This document shows, piece after piece, positions 53,651 to 62,043 of a stretch of 64,000 nucleotides of DNA. The stretch lies in NCBI RefSeq assembly GCF_000021945.1, contig NC_011831.1, positions 186,001 to 250,000 of the forward strand, given 5' to 3'. The notes beneath the pieces were generated by a model. It saw nothing but the letters and a program-made list of their open reading frames with translations. It ran no database searches and was not told the origin of the DNA. Made by a program: the position numbers and the translations under genes. This DNA comes from Chloroflexus aggregans DSM 9485. Lineage in GTDB: Bacteria > Chloroflexota > Chloroflexia > Chloroflexales > Chloroflexaceae. Positions within the stretch are counted from its first letter, which is position 1. Each line of letters begins with the position of its first letter.

Positions 53651-54115
53651 TCAGCGGATCGATTTACCGCCCAGACCGCTCCCCCACACATCCGGTGGTG
53701 TCGGTGGTACAAACAAATCGGTCACGTCAATCGCTCGTTGCAGTTGGCCGAACGTGGTGGCAATAAATGTGATCCGACGCAGCCGCGCTGCCGATACCGG
53801 GCGGTCAAGATCACAGATCGGGCCGATGTCGATGCGGTAATACCACTCATTGGCCCGTGGATGCGTTGGCTCTTCCGGCAACAGCTCGTAGCGGCGGACG
53901 ATCTGGTAGCGGATGATTGCTGCATAGTGCCGGATTTGCCAACGTTCGGCGCCAAATGAAGCTGGTTGGTAAAATGCCAGATAATCGGCGGCCAGGCGGG
54001 GTGGGGCGTGGGCTAGAGGGAGCCGATACCAGCCTGCGTTGCGCGCCAATGCGAGATCGCGCGGTTGCGGGACAATGACCACTAATACCCGCGCATCATT
54101 GTCAGGTTCGATCAT
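53651..54115 (-). CDS. Uncharacterised protein
   Basis: A 154-residue protein starting MIEPDNDARVLVVIVPQP, with RNAGWYRLPLAHAPPRLAADYLAFYQPASFG and LLPEEPTHPRANEWYYRIDIG as striking segments. The His-Pro-Arg-Ala and WYR motifs suggest an enzyme or nucleic-acid-binding fold, but I recognise no family. GGAG seven bases before ATG 54115 decides the start. It converges on pyrC with 18 bases between. Confidence 0.65.
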   Translation of the reverse strand: MIEPDNDARVLVVIVPQPRDLALARNAGWYRLPLAHAPPRLAADYLAFYQPASFGAERWQIRHYAAIIRYQIVRRYELLPEEPTHPRANEWYYRIDIGPICDLDRPVSAARLRRITFIATTFGQLQRAIDVTDLFVPPTPPDVWGSGLGGKSIR

Positions 54116-54240
54116 ACATTTCTCCATACTGCCGTTATCCATCGTGCCGCTGCTAAACACAAACCCGTGGTACACTACCTATACCACCGCATAGATGGCT
54201 CTCATGAATAAACCGTTTTTAAGTGACAAAAGTTGTGCCA

Positions 54241-55365
54241 ATGTTACGAGCATATTTTCTCATTCTGACTATTCTATGTACGCTTACAGCCTGTGCAGCG
54301 CCGGCGCAACCGACCGTGCGCGCCGCCATCGGTGCGATTGAAGCGGTCAATGCCGGGAACAGCGAGGGTTTTGAGCGAGTAACTACGCCACGTCCGTTTG
54401 TCTTCCCTGCCGATCACGGCCCACATCCGACGTTTCAAACTGAGTGGTGGTATTACACCGGTAACCTGACTGCTGAGAACGGTCGCCGTTTTGGGTTTCA
54501 ACTCACCTTCTTCCGCCGTGCGCTCAGTCCGTATCCACCGGTTCGTGAATCGGCGTGGGCTACTAATGAAATCTATATGGCCCACTTTGCAGTCAGCGAC
54601 ATCGACGGTGGTCAGTTTTACGCCTTCGAGCGCTTTAGCCGGGCAGCCGCCGGGTTGGCCGGCGCTAGCGGTGAGCCTTTCCGCGTCTTTCTCAACGATT
54701 GGTCGGTTGAAGGGAGTGGTCCAGAAGGGATGACCATGCATTTGCGCGCTGCCCAAGCTGATGTCGCCCTCGACCTCGTCGCCGTTAATAGCCGACCACC
54801 GGTACTGCAAGGTAACGCCGGGGTGAGCCAAAAAGGTTCACAGGTCGGTAATGCTTCGGCCTATTATTCGCTGACCCGTATGACCAGTACCGGCACGATC
54901 CGGCTTGGTGCTCAGACCTACACCGTGAGTGGCCTGACATGGATGGATCGCGAGTGGGGAACCAGTGTACTCGAAGAAGGGCTAGCCGGCTGGGATTGGT
55001 TCGCGTTGCAGTTGAGCAGCGGCCATGATCTGATGTATTACCAACTTCGCGAAGCCGATGGTCGCACTTCGCCGTTTGTCGGTGGTAGTTTACTCTTACC
55101 CGACGATACGGTGGTGATTCTCGGTCCCGGTGATGTCGAGCTGACGGTCGTCGACACGTGGCGTAGTCCACGAAGTGGCGCCGTTTATCCTTCTGGTTGG
55201 CAACTACGCATCTCGCGTTACGGGATCGATCTGGTGATTACGCCGGCAATGCGTGATCAAGAGTTGCCGGTCTCGGTTGTCTATTGGGAAGGCGCGGTAG
55301 ACGTGCGGGGTAGCATGAGCGGTCGTGGCTACGTAGAATTGACGGGCTATGCCGATACGAAATGA
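54241..55365 (+). CDS. CrtC/AttH-like lipocalin-type lipoprotein
   Basis: A 374-residue lipoprotein: signal peptide with lipobox LTAC near residues 15-18, then a double lipocalin-like domain of the carotenoid 1,2-hydratase/AttH superfamily. Typical segments are FPADHGPHPTFQTEWWYYTGNL (split), GFQLTFFRRAL, AHFAVSDIDGGQFYAFERFSR and WMDREWGTS. The superfamily includes hydroxyneurosporene synthase and secreted lipid-binding proteins; the lipid anchor suggests an extracytoplasmic role here. ATG 54241 lacks a visible ribosome site; GTG 54223 is an alternative. Confidence 0.85.
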   Translation: MLRAYFLILTILCTLTACAAPAQPTVRAAIGAIEAVNAGNSEGFERVTTPRPFVFPADHGPHPTFQTEWWYYTGNLTAENGRRFGFQLTFFRRALSPYPPVRESAWATNEIYMAHFAVSDIDGGQFYAFERFSRAAAGLAGASGEPFRVFLNDWSVEGSGPEGMTMHLRAAQADVALDLVAVNSRPPVLQGNAGVSQKGSQVGNASAYYSLTRMTSTGTIRLGAQTYTVSGLTWMDREWGTSVLEEGLAGWDWFALQLSSGHDLMYYQLREADGRTSPFVGGSLLLPDDTVVILGPGDVELTVVDTWRSPRSGAVYPSGWQLRISRYGIDLVITPAMRDQELPVSVVYWEGAVDVRGSMSGRGYVELTGYADTK

Positions 55366-56311
55366 GCCGGTCATCGCGCCGGTTACACTTATCAGCGGTT
55401 TTCTTGGCAGCGGCAAGACGACCCTTCTACGTCGTCTGCTGCAACGCGGTGATCGCCGAATCGGCGTGATCGTCAATGAGTTCGGCGCTCTGGGCATTGA
55501 TGGTGCCTTGATCGCCCAGAGCGGCGCCGGTCTGCTGATCGAACTAAATGGCGGCTGCGTGTGCTGCGTGGCCGGCAGCGATCTGATACTCGCACTGGAA
55601 ACGCTCAGCGAGGCAGGCCCACTCGATGCAATTGCCATTGAACTGAGTGGTTTGGCCGAACCGGGTGCGATTATTCGTCAACTCCGCCGTGCCGATGCAC
55701 CACTCGATACGGTCGTTACCCTTGCTTCCACAGTCGATTACGAGCGGGTAATAACTACGTCGCCCCTCGTTACCCGCCAGATCCAGCTCGCCGACGTGGT
55801 ATTGCTCACCCACAGTGATCTGGTCGATGCTAACACGGTGCAGTGGGTGGCAACCCAGATCAGCCGGCTCAATCCACGTGCGCCGGTCGTACCGGTCGTG
55901 CAAGGCGACATCGCCCCGGCATTCATCTTCAGCCCACGTCACGGTCGTGATATACCGGAAGAGTTTTACCACCAACACAGCGAATATCAAGCCGTGAGCT
56001 GGCAAAGTGACCGACCGGTACAGCGTTCCGCGCTCGAACAGACACTACGAGAACTTTCCGCACGTGGTCTCTTCCGCGCAAAAGGGATCGTCTTCTGTAC
56101 CGACTCGCCCTGGGCCGATGAGGTTCACGTGGTAGCGGGTCGGATGACTTTCAGTGTCCTCCGTCTTACCCACGAACCCTCACCTCTCTGTCGGCTGGTT
56201 CTCATCGGCAGTACCGCGGCTATCGCAATGGCCGATGAAACGCTCAATGCATGCATCGATAGTGCCGAGCGGATTACCGATTGGCAGTCGCGACGTGCTG
56301 AAATAGCTTAA
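55349..56311 (+). CDS. COG0523/CobW-type metal-chaperone GTPase
   Basis: A 320-residue G3E GTPase. Walker A GFLGSGKTTLLRR (18-30), NEFGALGIDG, the metal-binding CXCC as GGCVCCVAGSD, ELSGLAEPG (Walker B region), THSDLVDA (base recognition, usually N/TKxD, here THSD) and a C-terminal CobW domain (GIVFCTDSPW). Such proteins deliver zinc or another metal. The start lies within the previous gene, a 17-base overlap, so the lipoprotein and GTPase are co-expressed. No Zur box seen. Confidence 0.9.
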   Translation: MPIRNEPVIAPVTLISGFLGSGKTTLLRRLLQRGDRRIGVIVNEFGALGIDGALIAQSGAGLLIELNGGCVCCVAGSDLILALETLSEAGPLDAIAIELSGLAEPGAIIRQLRRADAPLDTVVTLASTVDYERVITTSPLVTRQIQLADVVLLTHSDLVDANTVQWVATQISRLNPRAPVVPVVQGDIAPAFIFSPRHGRDIPEEFYHQHSEYQAVSWQSDRPVQRSALEQTLRELSARGLFRAKGIVFCTDSPWADEVHVVAGRMTFSVLRLTHEPSPLCRLVLIGSTAAIAMADETLNACIDSAERITDWQSRRAEIA

Positions 56312-56490
56312 ATCCTCAGTAACTAATCCTCTTGATCGGTTAGCTTAAGAAAATGAAGGGTATGTTCCGAGAACACCGGCGTCGGGCTTGTGCAGCCAAA
56401 CCGGTAATAGCACAGTAATATGCATCGGTTAGCATACTTTGTTGTACAGTCCCCACACCTCCATATCGGTGACAAGCGAAAGGAAATAAT

Positions 56491-58122
56491 ATGTACTCTT
56501 CCCGGCTCATTACACCGCTTATTTTTGTCATTACCCTCCTCACTCTTTTTCCGGTTACTGTCTCTTCCCAGCACGATTCACAACCTGAAATGAACGTCGT
56601 CGGTGGGACGGAAGTTACGCCGGGTGAGTATCCGTGGCTCGTTGCCTTGATCGACGCTGCGATTACCGATGAAGCCTTCGCATTTTGCGGTGGTGCGCTC
56701 GTTGACGATGGTGGTGACTTTACCACCACAGAGTGGGTGCTCACTGCTGCACATTGCTTGGTAGATGCGACCCCAACACAGATCGAGGTATTAGTTGGAC
56801 AAATCGATCTCTCGCAGGCAACTGTGAGCCAGCGCAAGGCGGTTGATGAATTGATCATTCACCCATTCTACCTTGACGACAATGCGCTCATGAACGACAT
56901 CGCTTTGGTGCGTTTGGCTACGCCGGTTAGCGACATAACGCCGATCAAGATTGCAACACCTGATGATGCAGCACGGTTTGCACCAGGCGTGACGGCGCAA
57001 ATTGCGGGCTGGGGTAATCGATCACCACAAATTGTTTCAGATTTTCCGAGTGTTGCACACAAGGCGGAGGTGTCATTGGTTGATCTAGCAACGTGCAATC
57101 AACGGTACGATGATGCACTCAGTTCTATGCACTTGTGCGCCGGTGCGTATCCTGAAGGTGCGGTTGATTCATGCCAAGGTGATAGTGGTGGCCCGTTGAT
57201 GGTGCCCGACGGTGCAGGCGGTTTGCTGCATGCCGGGATAGTGAGTTTTGGTGTTGGTTGCGCATGGCCCTACTTCCCCGGTGTTTATGCGCGCACCGCC
57301 TTTTTCGCCGATTGGATACAAAGCCAGATCGATGAAACTGCTCATGTCGATATTTGGCAATTGCCGCTCACCGAAGACGGTATACCGTCATACATTTCAA
57401 CCTCAGCGCCGAATACCCCATTTACCTATACGCTCTTCGTGGTGAACAGTGGCCTCATCCCACTCACCGATGTGCAAGTTACGACGACATTACCGTCAGG
57501 TGCCACACTGATAAGCGATAGCATCAGTGGTGGAGGTACGTATTCGGATAGCACAAGGACAATTACCTGGTCGCTCGCTATGCTTGATCCAGGTGAGCTA
57601 TTGGAACTGACCTATCAGGTACAAGCGCCCTCAAGCGTCACATCTGGTAATTACCAAGTTCAGGCCAATAGTAGTGATGGCCCGGTATTCAGTACTGGGC
57701 GTGATCCGATCAAGACATGGATCGATGAACCACGGTTCATCATTCAGGCATTTTCCGAACCTTTCGTCGAAGTGGGGACGAACTATCCGGTTGAATTTTA
57801 CATACAAAATCTGGGTAAGGGTCCCAACGCCGGAGCTTCCGCTCTCGGTCTTGTTGTTGATCTCCCACCCGATCTTACGGCCACCGTCATTGATGACGGT
57901 GGCACCCAGACCGGTAACCAGATACGCTGGACAATGACCGAGTTACCGCCCGAAACCCTTGTACGTACCACTGTGTTCTTTACTGCCGGTGAGGTTGGTG
58001 ATATAACGCGAATCTCTAACATCGGTCTCTACAACGAATCAACGACCATTCACTACGCTTCGTCAGCAGTGCAAGTTATCGTTGTCCCGGCTGTGCGCTA
58101 TCTACCGTTGATAAGTCGGTAA
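56491..58122 (+). CDS. Secreted trypsin-like serine protease with DUF11-type repeats
   Basis: A 543-residue protein. Signal peptide 1-26; VVGGTEV at 36 resembles the activated N-terminus of trypsins. The triad is His88 (LTAAHC), Asp136 (NDIALVRL) and Ser232 (CQGDSGGPL), and Asp226 at the base of the pocket predicts cleavage after Arg/Lys. From about 300, two DUF11-like beta domains (FTYTLFVVNSGLIPLTDVQVTTTLPSG in parts) follow. The C-terminus is VRYLPLISR, a hydrophobic ending that may be a surface signal. AAAGGA precedes ATG 56491. Confidence 0.92.
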   Translation: MYSSRLITPLIFVITLLTLFPVTVSSQHDSQPEMNVVGGTEVTPGEYPWLVALIDAAITDEAFAFCGGALVDDGGDFTTTEWVLTAAHCLVDATPTQIEVLVGQIDLSQATVSQRKAVDELIIHPFYLDDNALMNDIALVRLATPVSDITPIKIATPDDAARFAPGVTAQIAGWGNRSPQIVSDFPSVAHKAEVSLVDLATCNQRYDDALSSMHLCAGAYPEGAVDSCQGDSGGPLMVPDGAGGLLHAGIVSFGVGCAWPYFPGVYARTAFFADWIQSQIDETAHVDIWQLPLTEDGIPSYISTSAPNTPFTYTLFVVNSGLIPLTDVQVTTTLPSGATLISDSISGGGTYSDSTRTITWSLAMLDPGELLELTYQVQAPSSVTSGNYQVQANSSDGPVFSTGRDPIKTWIDEPRFIIQAFSEPFVEVGTNYPVEFYIQNLGKGPNAGASALGLVVDLPPDLTATVIDDGGTQTGNQIRWTMTELPPETLVRTTVFFTAGEVGDITRISNIGLYNESTTIHYASSAVQVIVVPAVRYLPLISR

Positions 58123-58313
58123 TCGTATTTTACCGGTTGCGTCGGATACGGTCATCATCGCGTGGCGTGAGTGCGCTATCACCACTAGCACGTACCCAAC
58201 TTAGGTTCTCTTCGTATGTATTTGGCAATACAGAGCCTCTTCTAATCACCCTGCAATGCTACGTGTAGGTAACGCTAATAACATAGTAGTACCCTTCATA
58301 AAGGAGCATGCAC

Positions 58314-59801
58314 GTGTACCGGTGGTTACCCATTCTTGCCCTTCTTCTGATGTGTTGTATATCGCCAGTCTTTGCCCAAGGTCGGATCATTATCAACGAT
58401 CCATTACAGCAACTGCGTCAGCCATCGGTTATCCAAACAGCAGCGGAACCGTTGATCCAAGAAGATGCGATTGTTGTGGTGTACGTCAAAGCCCGTGGTG
58501 ATGACGCTGATTTTTTTCAGTTGCTCAAGCGTGATGGTTTTATCCGCAGTGATGGTAAAGAGCGGGTGGAACTGATCGCGATCTATGTCGCAATTGCCGA
58601 TAATTACAGCGCATTACGTTTCGGTGAGCAATGGTATAGTCAGTTGCATGATCGGTATCAGCAAATATTGAACGACCATCTGCGTAATCCGTTGTCTTCA
58701 CCCGATTTAAGTCGCGATATTGCTGGAGCGCTAACCGCGGTGCGCCAAACAACAATCTCAGTGCAACAACCAATAACAGATACTAGCTGGGAGTCTTTTA
58801 TCCCTATTCTCGGATTTATTCAGATTGCTTCGGTTGTTATCACAGTCATCGCAATAGTTGTAGTTGCGTCGCAGTTCATCACCATATTTCAACAAATACG
58901 TCAGGTCAAACGTCATCTTACTACCAAGGCTACACTCGACAGTCTCAACCAACGATTCATCGAGGTGCTCGAACGATTGTGTGCGCAAGCGGGAAATCAG
59001 GACGATCCGGCGTGTCGCCTCTTGTTCCAAGATGTCTATCTGGGATTGCTCCGACTAAAGCGCGGGAATGCCGGATCGTGGCAATCGGCATATTCGCCTG
59101 AAGAAGAACTCTCACGCGTCGAGCAGCAATTAAAAGACCTCGAACGAGTTGCCGTGACACCAGCATCATCCTTAATCATCCCGCAAACCTACAGTCCAGC
59201 AGCGTGGTTACCAACAACCGACAGCGGCGACGGTGGTGCTGGCATCGTCCCATCCGCAAGCCTACAGCAAGTAGCGTGGTTACCAACAACGACACCAGAT
59301 GATTCACAGGTATCCGCGTTCCGTACAGCCCTGAGTGGAGCGGTGCAGGAGTGGTGGCGACTTGAGTGGGAACTGGCCGATCAACCAACCGTAGCCCGGT
59401 ATGTTGATCCGAGCAGGCTGCGTGAGCGATTGGCAACGTTGTTGTGGTTGGTGCCGAACACAACCAAGACACCTGCGGCACTAGCCGAAGCGCAAGCAAT
59501 TGTGACTGAGATCGAGCAGATGCGTAAGACATTGCTCTGGTATATGCGGTACCAGCATTCCAAACAGCGCACCTCAACCGGTAAACGTCGGTATACCGAT
59601 AATATGAGTACGAATATGAATACACGTCGACAGCATCTCTATCTGATAATAGTGGTTGGGGCGATCTTTTTGGTGGGAGTGACAGTAGCGACAGTAGCGA
59701 CAGTAGTGACAGTGGCGGCAGTAGCGACAGTAGCGACAGTAGCGACAGTGGCGGCAGTAGCGAGTAAGTGCTCATCGGCTCACCCACGTGCTTGTCGGTA
59801 A
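58314..59801 (+). CDS. TPM-domain membrane protein, probable 3' frameshift
   Basis: A 495-residue paralogue of the protein at 46038. Signal peptide 1-21 (ending VFA), TPM domain (LIAIYVAIADNYSALRFGEQW), membrane helix near 170-192, then a cytoplasmic helical region with two AWLPTT segments. From about residue 430 the given frame turns hydrophobic (HLYLIIVVGAIFLVG, then TVATVATV). One frame over, the same DNA encodes SDNSGWGDLFGG and a Ser/Asp/Gly tail ending at 59767, which fits TPM proteins; so one base is probably missing near 59600-59625. GTG 58314 fits AAGGAG; ATG 58308 is too close. Confidence 0.75.
   Translation: MYRWLPILALLLMCCISPVFAQGRIIINDPLQQLRQPSVIQTAAEPLIQEDAIVVVYVKARGDDADFFQLLKRDGFIRSDGKERVELIAIYVAIADNYSALRFGEQWYSQLHDRYQQILNDHLRNPLSSPDLSRDIAGALTAVRQTTISVQQPITDTSWESFIPILGFIQIASVVITVIAIVVVASQFITIFQQIRQVKRHLTTKATLDSLNQRFIEVLERLCAQAGNQDDPACRLLFQDVYLGLLRLKRGNAGSWQSAYSPEEELSRVEQQLKDLERVAVTPASSLIIPQTYSPAAWLPTTDSGDGGAGIVPSASLQQVAWLPTTTPDDSQVSAFRTALSGAVQEWWRLEWELADQPTVARYVDPSRLRERLATLLWLVPNTTKTPAALAEAQAIVTEIEQMRKTLLWYMRYQHSKQRTSTGKRRYTDNMSTNMNTRRQHLYLIIVVGAIFLVGVTVATVATVVTVAAVATVATVATVAAVASKCSSAHPRACR
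59681..59764 (+). repeat. 9-bp tandem repeat (GACAGTAGC)
   Basis: Repeats of GACAGTAGC and variants with GGCGGC insertions, in two higher-order blocks of about 36-45 bases. As the unit is a multiple of three, length changes keep the frame; it encodes DSS repeats in the frame thought to be original. Confidence 0.85.
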
Positions 59802-59834
59802 TACAACTGCTTGTGAAGATAGGACACATGTCAC

Positions 59835-59863
59835 TTCACAGGTAATGGACAACCGGCTACAAT
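59835..59863 (+). promoter_or_regulatory. Promoter of the CYTH gene
   Basis: TTCACA (59835-59840), 17-base spacer, TACAAT (59858-59863); start of transcription near 59870, 40 bases before ATG 59910. Confidence 0.6.
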
Positions 59864-59909
59864 ACAAGAGCAGCCATGCTTTGCTGCTAACGATGCTCCA
59901 GGAGTACCT

Positions 59910-60518
59910 ATGGAAATCGAAGCCAAATACAAGATCAGCGCTGCTGACCTCGACCGTTTAGCGGCGCTCAGTGCGCTTGGCCCATACACATTGCGCACCC
60001 TGGCCGGCGAACATCAGCGGAATATTTACTACGATAGTGCTGATGGTCGTCTGGCTTTGGCGCGCTATGGGTTACGTGTGCGTCAGATTGGCAATCGTTC
60101 GACGATTACGCTGAAGGGACCGGCTCGGGTTGACGAAAACGGTATTCATCACCGGGCCGAGTTCGAGTTTCCCGGTAGCAATCCCGATCCGGCCACGTGG
60201 CCGGCAGGGCCAGCCCGTGATCTGGTCCAGGCGCTTTTGCTTGGTGCGCCACTCCGTCCCTTGCTAACAATTGAAACCAGCCGTCGCATTATTCACGCTG
60301 TGCGCGATGGGCAAGATCGAGTTGAAATATGTCTCGATCGCGGGACTATCTACGCCAATAACCGGCAAGCACCACTTTGCGAGCTAGAACTAGAAGTATT
60401 ACCGGACGGCTCCGTCTACGATCTGACCGAATTGGCGAATGCCTTACGTGCCATTTTCAAGATTACGCCGGAGCGAAAGAGTAAGCTCGAACGTGGCATG
60501 GCTCTGCTCAAGCAATAA
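59910..60518 (+). CDS. CYTH-domain protein (triphosphate tunnel metalloenzyme)
   Basis: A 202-residue protein beginning MEIEAKYKI, which is the ExExK signature of the CYTH tunnel fold. Further alternating charged strands follow: RNIYYDSADGRLALARYGLRVRQIG in parts, STITLKGPARV, RAEFEFPG and CELELEVLPDG. Tunnel enzymes hydrolyse triphosphates or inorganic polyphosphate. The pairing with a CHAD protein 31 bases downstream supports a polyphosphate-related role. A GGAG precedes the start. Confidence 0.9.
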   Translation: MEIEAKYKISAADLDRLAALSALGPYTLRTLAGEHQRNIYYDSADGRLALARYGLRVRQIGNRSTITLKGPARVDENGIHHRAEFEFPGSNPDPATWPAGPARDLVQALLLGAPLRPLLTIETSRRIIHAVRDGQDRVEICLDRGTIYANNRQAPLCELELEVLPDGSVYDLTELANALRAIFKITPERKSKLERGMALLKQ

Positions 60519-60549
60519 GGTTATCTGTTTTTGATAGACACAAGGAAGT

Positions 60550-62043
60550 ATGGCAACCGCACCAACACTCACCGACTATGTCGAACAGTTGCTGGTGGCG
60601 TATCGCGTTGATCGAGCGCATGCCCGTCAAGTCGCCGATCACGCGCTCACGTTGTTCGATGCGCTAAGCGTTTCGCATCCGTGGTCCGCTCGTGCCCGTT
60701 CCCTCGTTGAAGCAGGAGCATTGCTTCACAATGTCGGACTGACGACCGATCCACCAGAGCATCATCTTGTTGGACGCGATATTATCCTCCGGCACGATTT
60801 GGGTGATGAGATGGAGCAAGCGATCATCGCAGCAATTGTAGCGCTTCATCGCCGCAAGCCACGTGCTCGGATCGAGCCGACAATCTTGTGCCTGAATAAG
60901 CGTTATCGCGAACTAGCGTTACAACTTGCCGCGATTGTGCGTGTTGCCGATGGCTTTGATTACAGCCAAAGTCAGACAACGCAGCTCCGGGTGACGGCCC
61001 AGAATGGCCGGCTCAGCCTTATCGCAAGTGGTCCTCATGCCGCGGTTGATAGCGAACGAGCCTTGGCCAAGGCCGATCTGTGGGAACGGGTGATCGGTCC
61101 ACGACCAGAGGTAATAGTGCAGAGTGGTGGGAGTGTAGTTGAGCCGGTAGCAGGCGAAGACGAGCCGACCGATCTTTTACCGCTTTGGTATGCTAGCGGT
61201 GACGTGCCGTTTGCCGAACTTGGCCGTGTGGTGTTGCGTCGCCATACACGTCGCTTGCAGCAGACGGTACGTGCTGTCGAGGCGGACGAGACTATCGAGG
61301 CGGTGCATGATTTACGGGTAGCAACTCGGCGTATTCGGGCCGCACTACGTCTGCTCGAGCCGGTTGCGCCGGCTAAAGCGGCGCGGCAGGCGGCGAATGC
61401 AGTCCGCACCTTGGCCCGTGAGGCCGGTGCTACTCGTGACCGCGACGTATTGCTGAACGATATGGCACAGCGTGATATTCACGGTCTTGAACCGGTGATG
61501 GCAGCAATCCGCGCCGAGCGCCGGCAAGCACACGCAGCGCTGGTTGCGTATCTGGGTAGCAAACAGTACGAACGCGATCTACGTGCGTTAGCTCGATTAG
61601 CCTGTTTCGCCGGTGCGTGGAATAATCGGCCACGGGTGAAAGATCACGCCGGAAGCATGTTGTATGCCCATTACGAAGCCTTGCGGGCGTATGACTACAA
61701 TGGTTTGCCAGAAGATGAGGCAACCCTGCATGCGATGCGGATTGCCGGAAAACGGCTACGCTATGCGCTTGAGTTAGTCGGCGATATTGTCGGTGAACAA
61801 CTGAGCGAGTTACTCAATCCATTGATCGAGTTTCAAGACCATCTTGGTGCACTCAACGACATCAGCGTAGCGCGAGGCCTGGTTGCCAATCACGTTGAGC
61901 GTGCCCCTGAGGCGGTAGCTGCCTACTTTGCAGACCGTGAAGCAGAGTGGGCAATGCTACGTACCGAGCTACCGGCGTGCTGGGAACGACTGGTAAGCGC
62001 TGACTATCGTCGTACTCTGCTTGCCGTGATCGGCGACCTCTGA
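60550..62043 (+). CDS. HD-like (Ppx C-terminal type) and CHAD domain fusion
   Basis: A 497-residue protein. Residues 1-190 match the C-terminal HD-like domain of Ppx/GppA polyphosphatases: LVEAGALLHNVGLTTDPPEHHLVGRDIIL in parts, and AAIVRVADGFDYSQSQTTQLRV. Residues 225-497 are a CHAD domain: LRRHTRRLQQTVRAVEADETIEAVHDLRVATRRIRAALR in parts, DRDVLLNDM and AMRIAGKRLRYALEL, whose conserved His/Arg/Lys bind polyphosphate. Key HD histidines are partly changed, so hydrolase activity is unsure. Operon with the CYTH gene. 3' overlap of 40 bases with the next, convergent gene. Confidence 0.88.
   Translation: MATAPTLTDYVEQLLVAYRVDRAHARQVADHALTLFDALSVSHPWSARARSLVEAGALLHNVGLTTDPPEHHLVGRDIILRHDLGDEMEQAIIAAIVALHRRKPRARIEPTILCLNKRYRELALQLAAIVRVADGFDYSQSQTTQLRVTAQNGRLSLIASGPHAAVDSERALAKADLWERVIGPRPEVIVQSGGSVVEPVAGEDEPTDLLPLWYASGDVPFAELGRVVLRRHTRRLQQTVRAVEADETIEAVHDLRVATRRIRAALRLLEPVAPAKAARQAANAVRTLAREAGATRDRDVLLNDMAQRDIHGLEPVMAAIRAERRQAHAALVAYLGSKQYERDLRALARLACFAGAWNNRPRVKDHAGSMLYAHYEALRAYDYNGLPEDEATLHAMRIAGKRLRYALELVGDIVGEQLSELLNPLIEFQDHLGALNDISVARGLVANHVERAPEAVAAYFADREAEWAMLRTELPACWERLVSADYRRTLLAVIGDL

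Noticed and set aside
59640-59801. C-terminal membrane anchor (LIIVVGAIFLVG) of the second TPM protein
   Set aside because: Better explained by a frameshift, since the other frame gives a family-like Ser/Asp tail.
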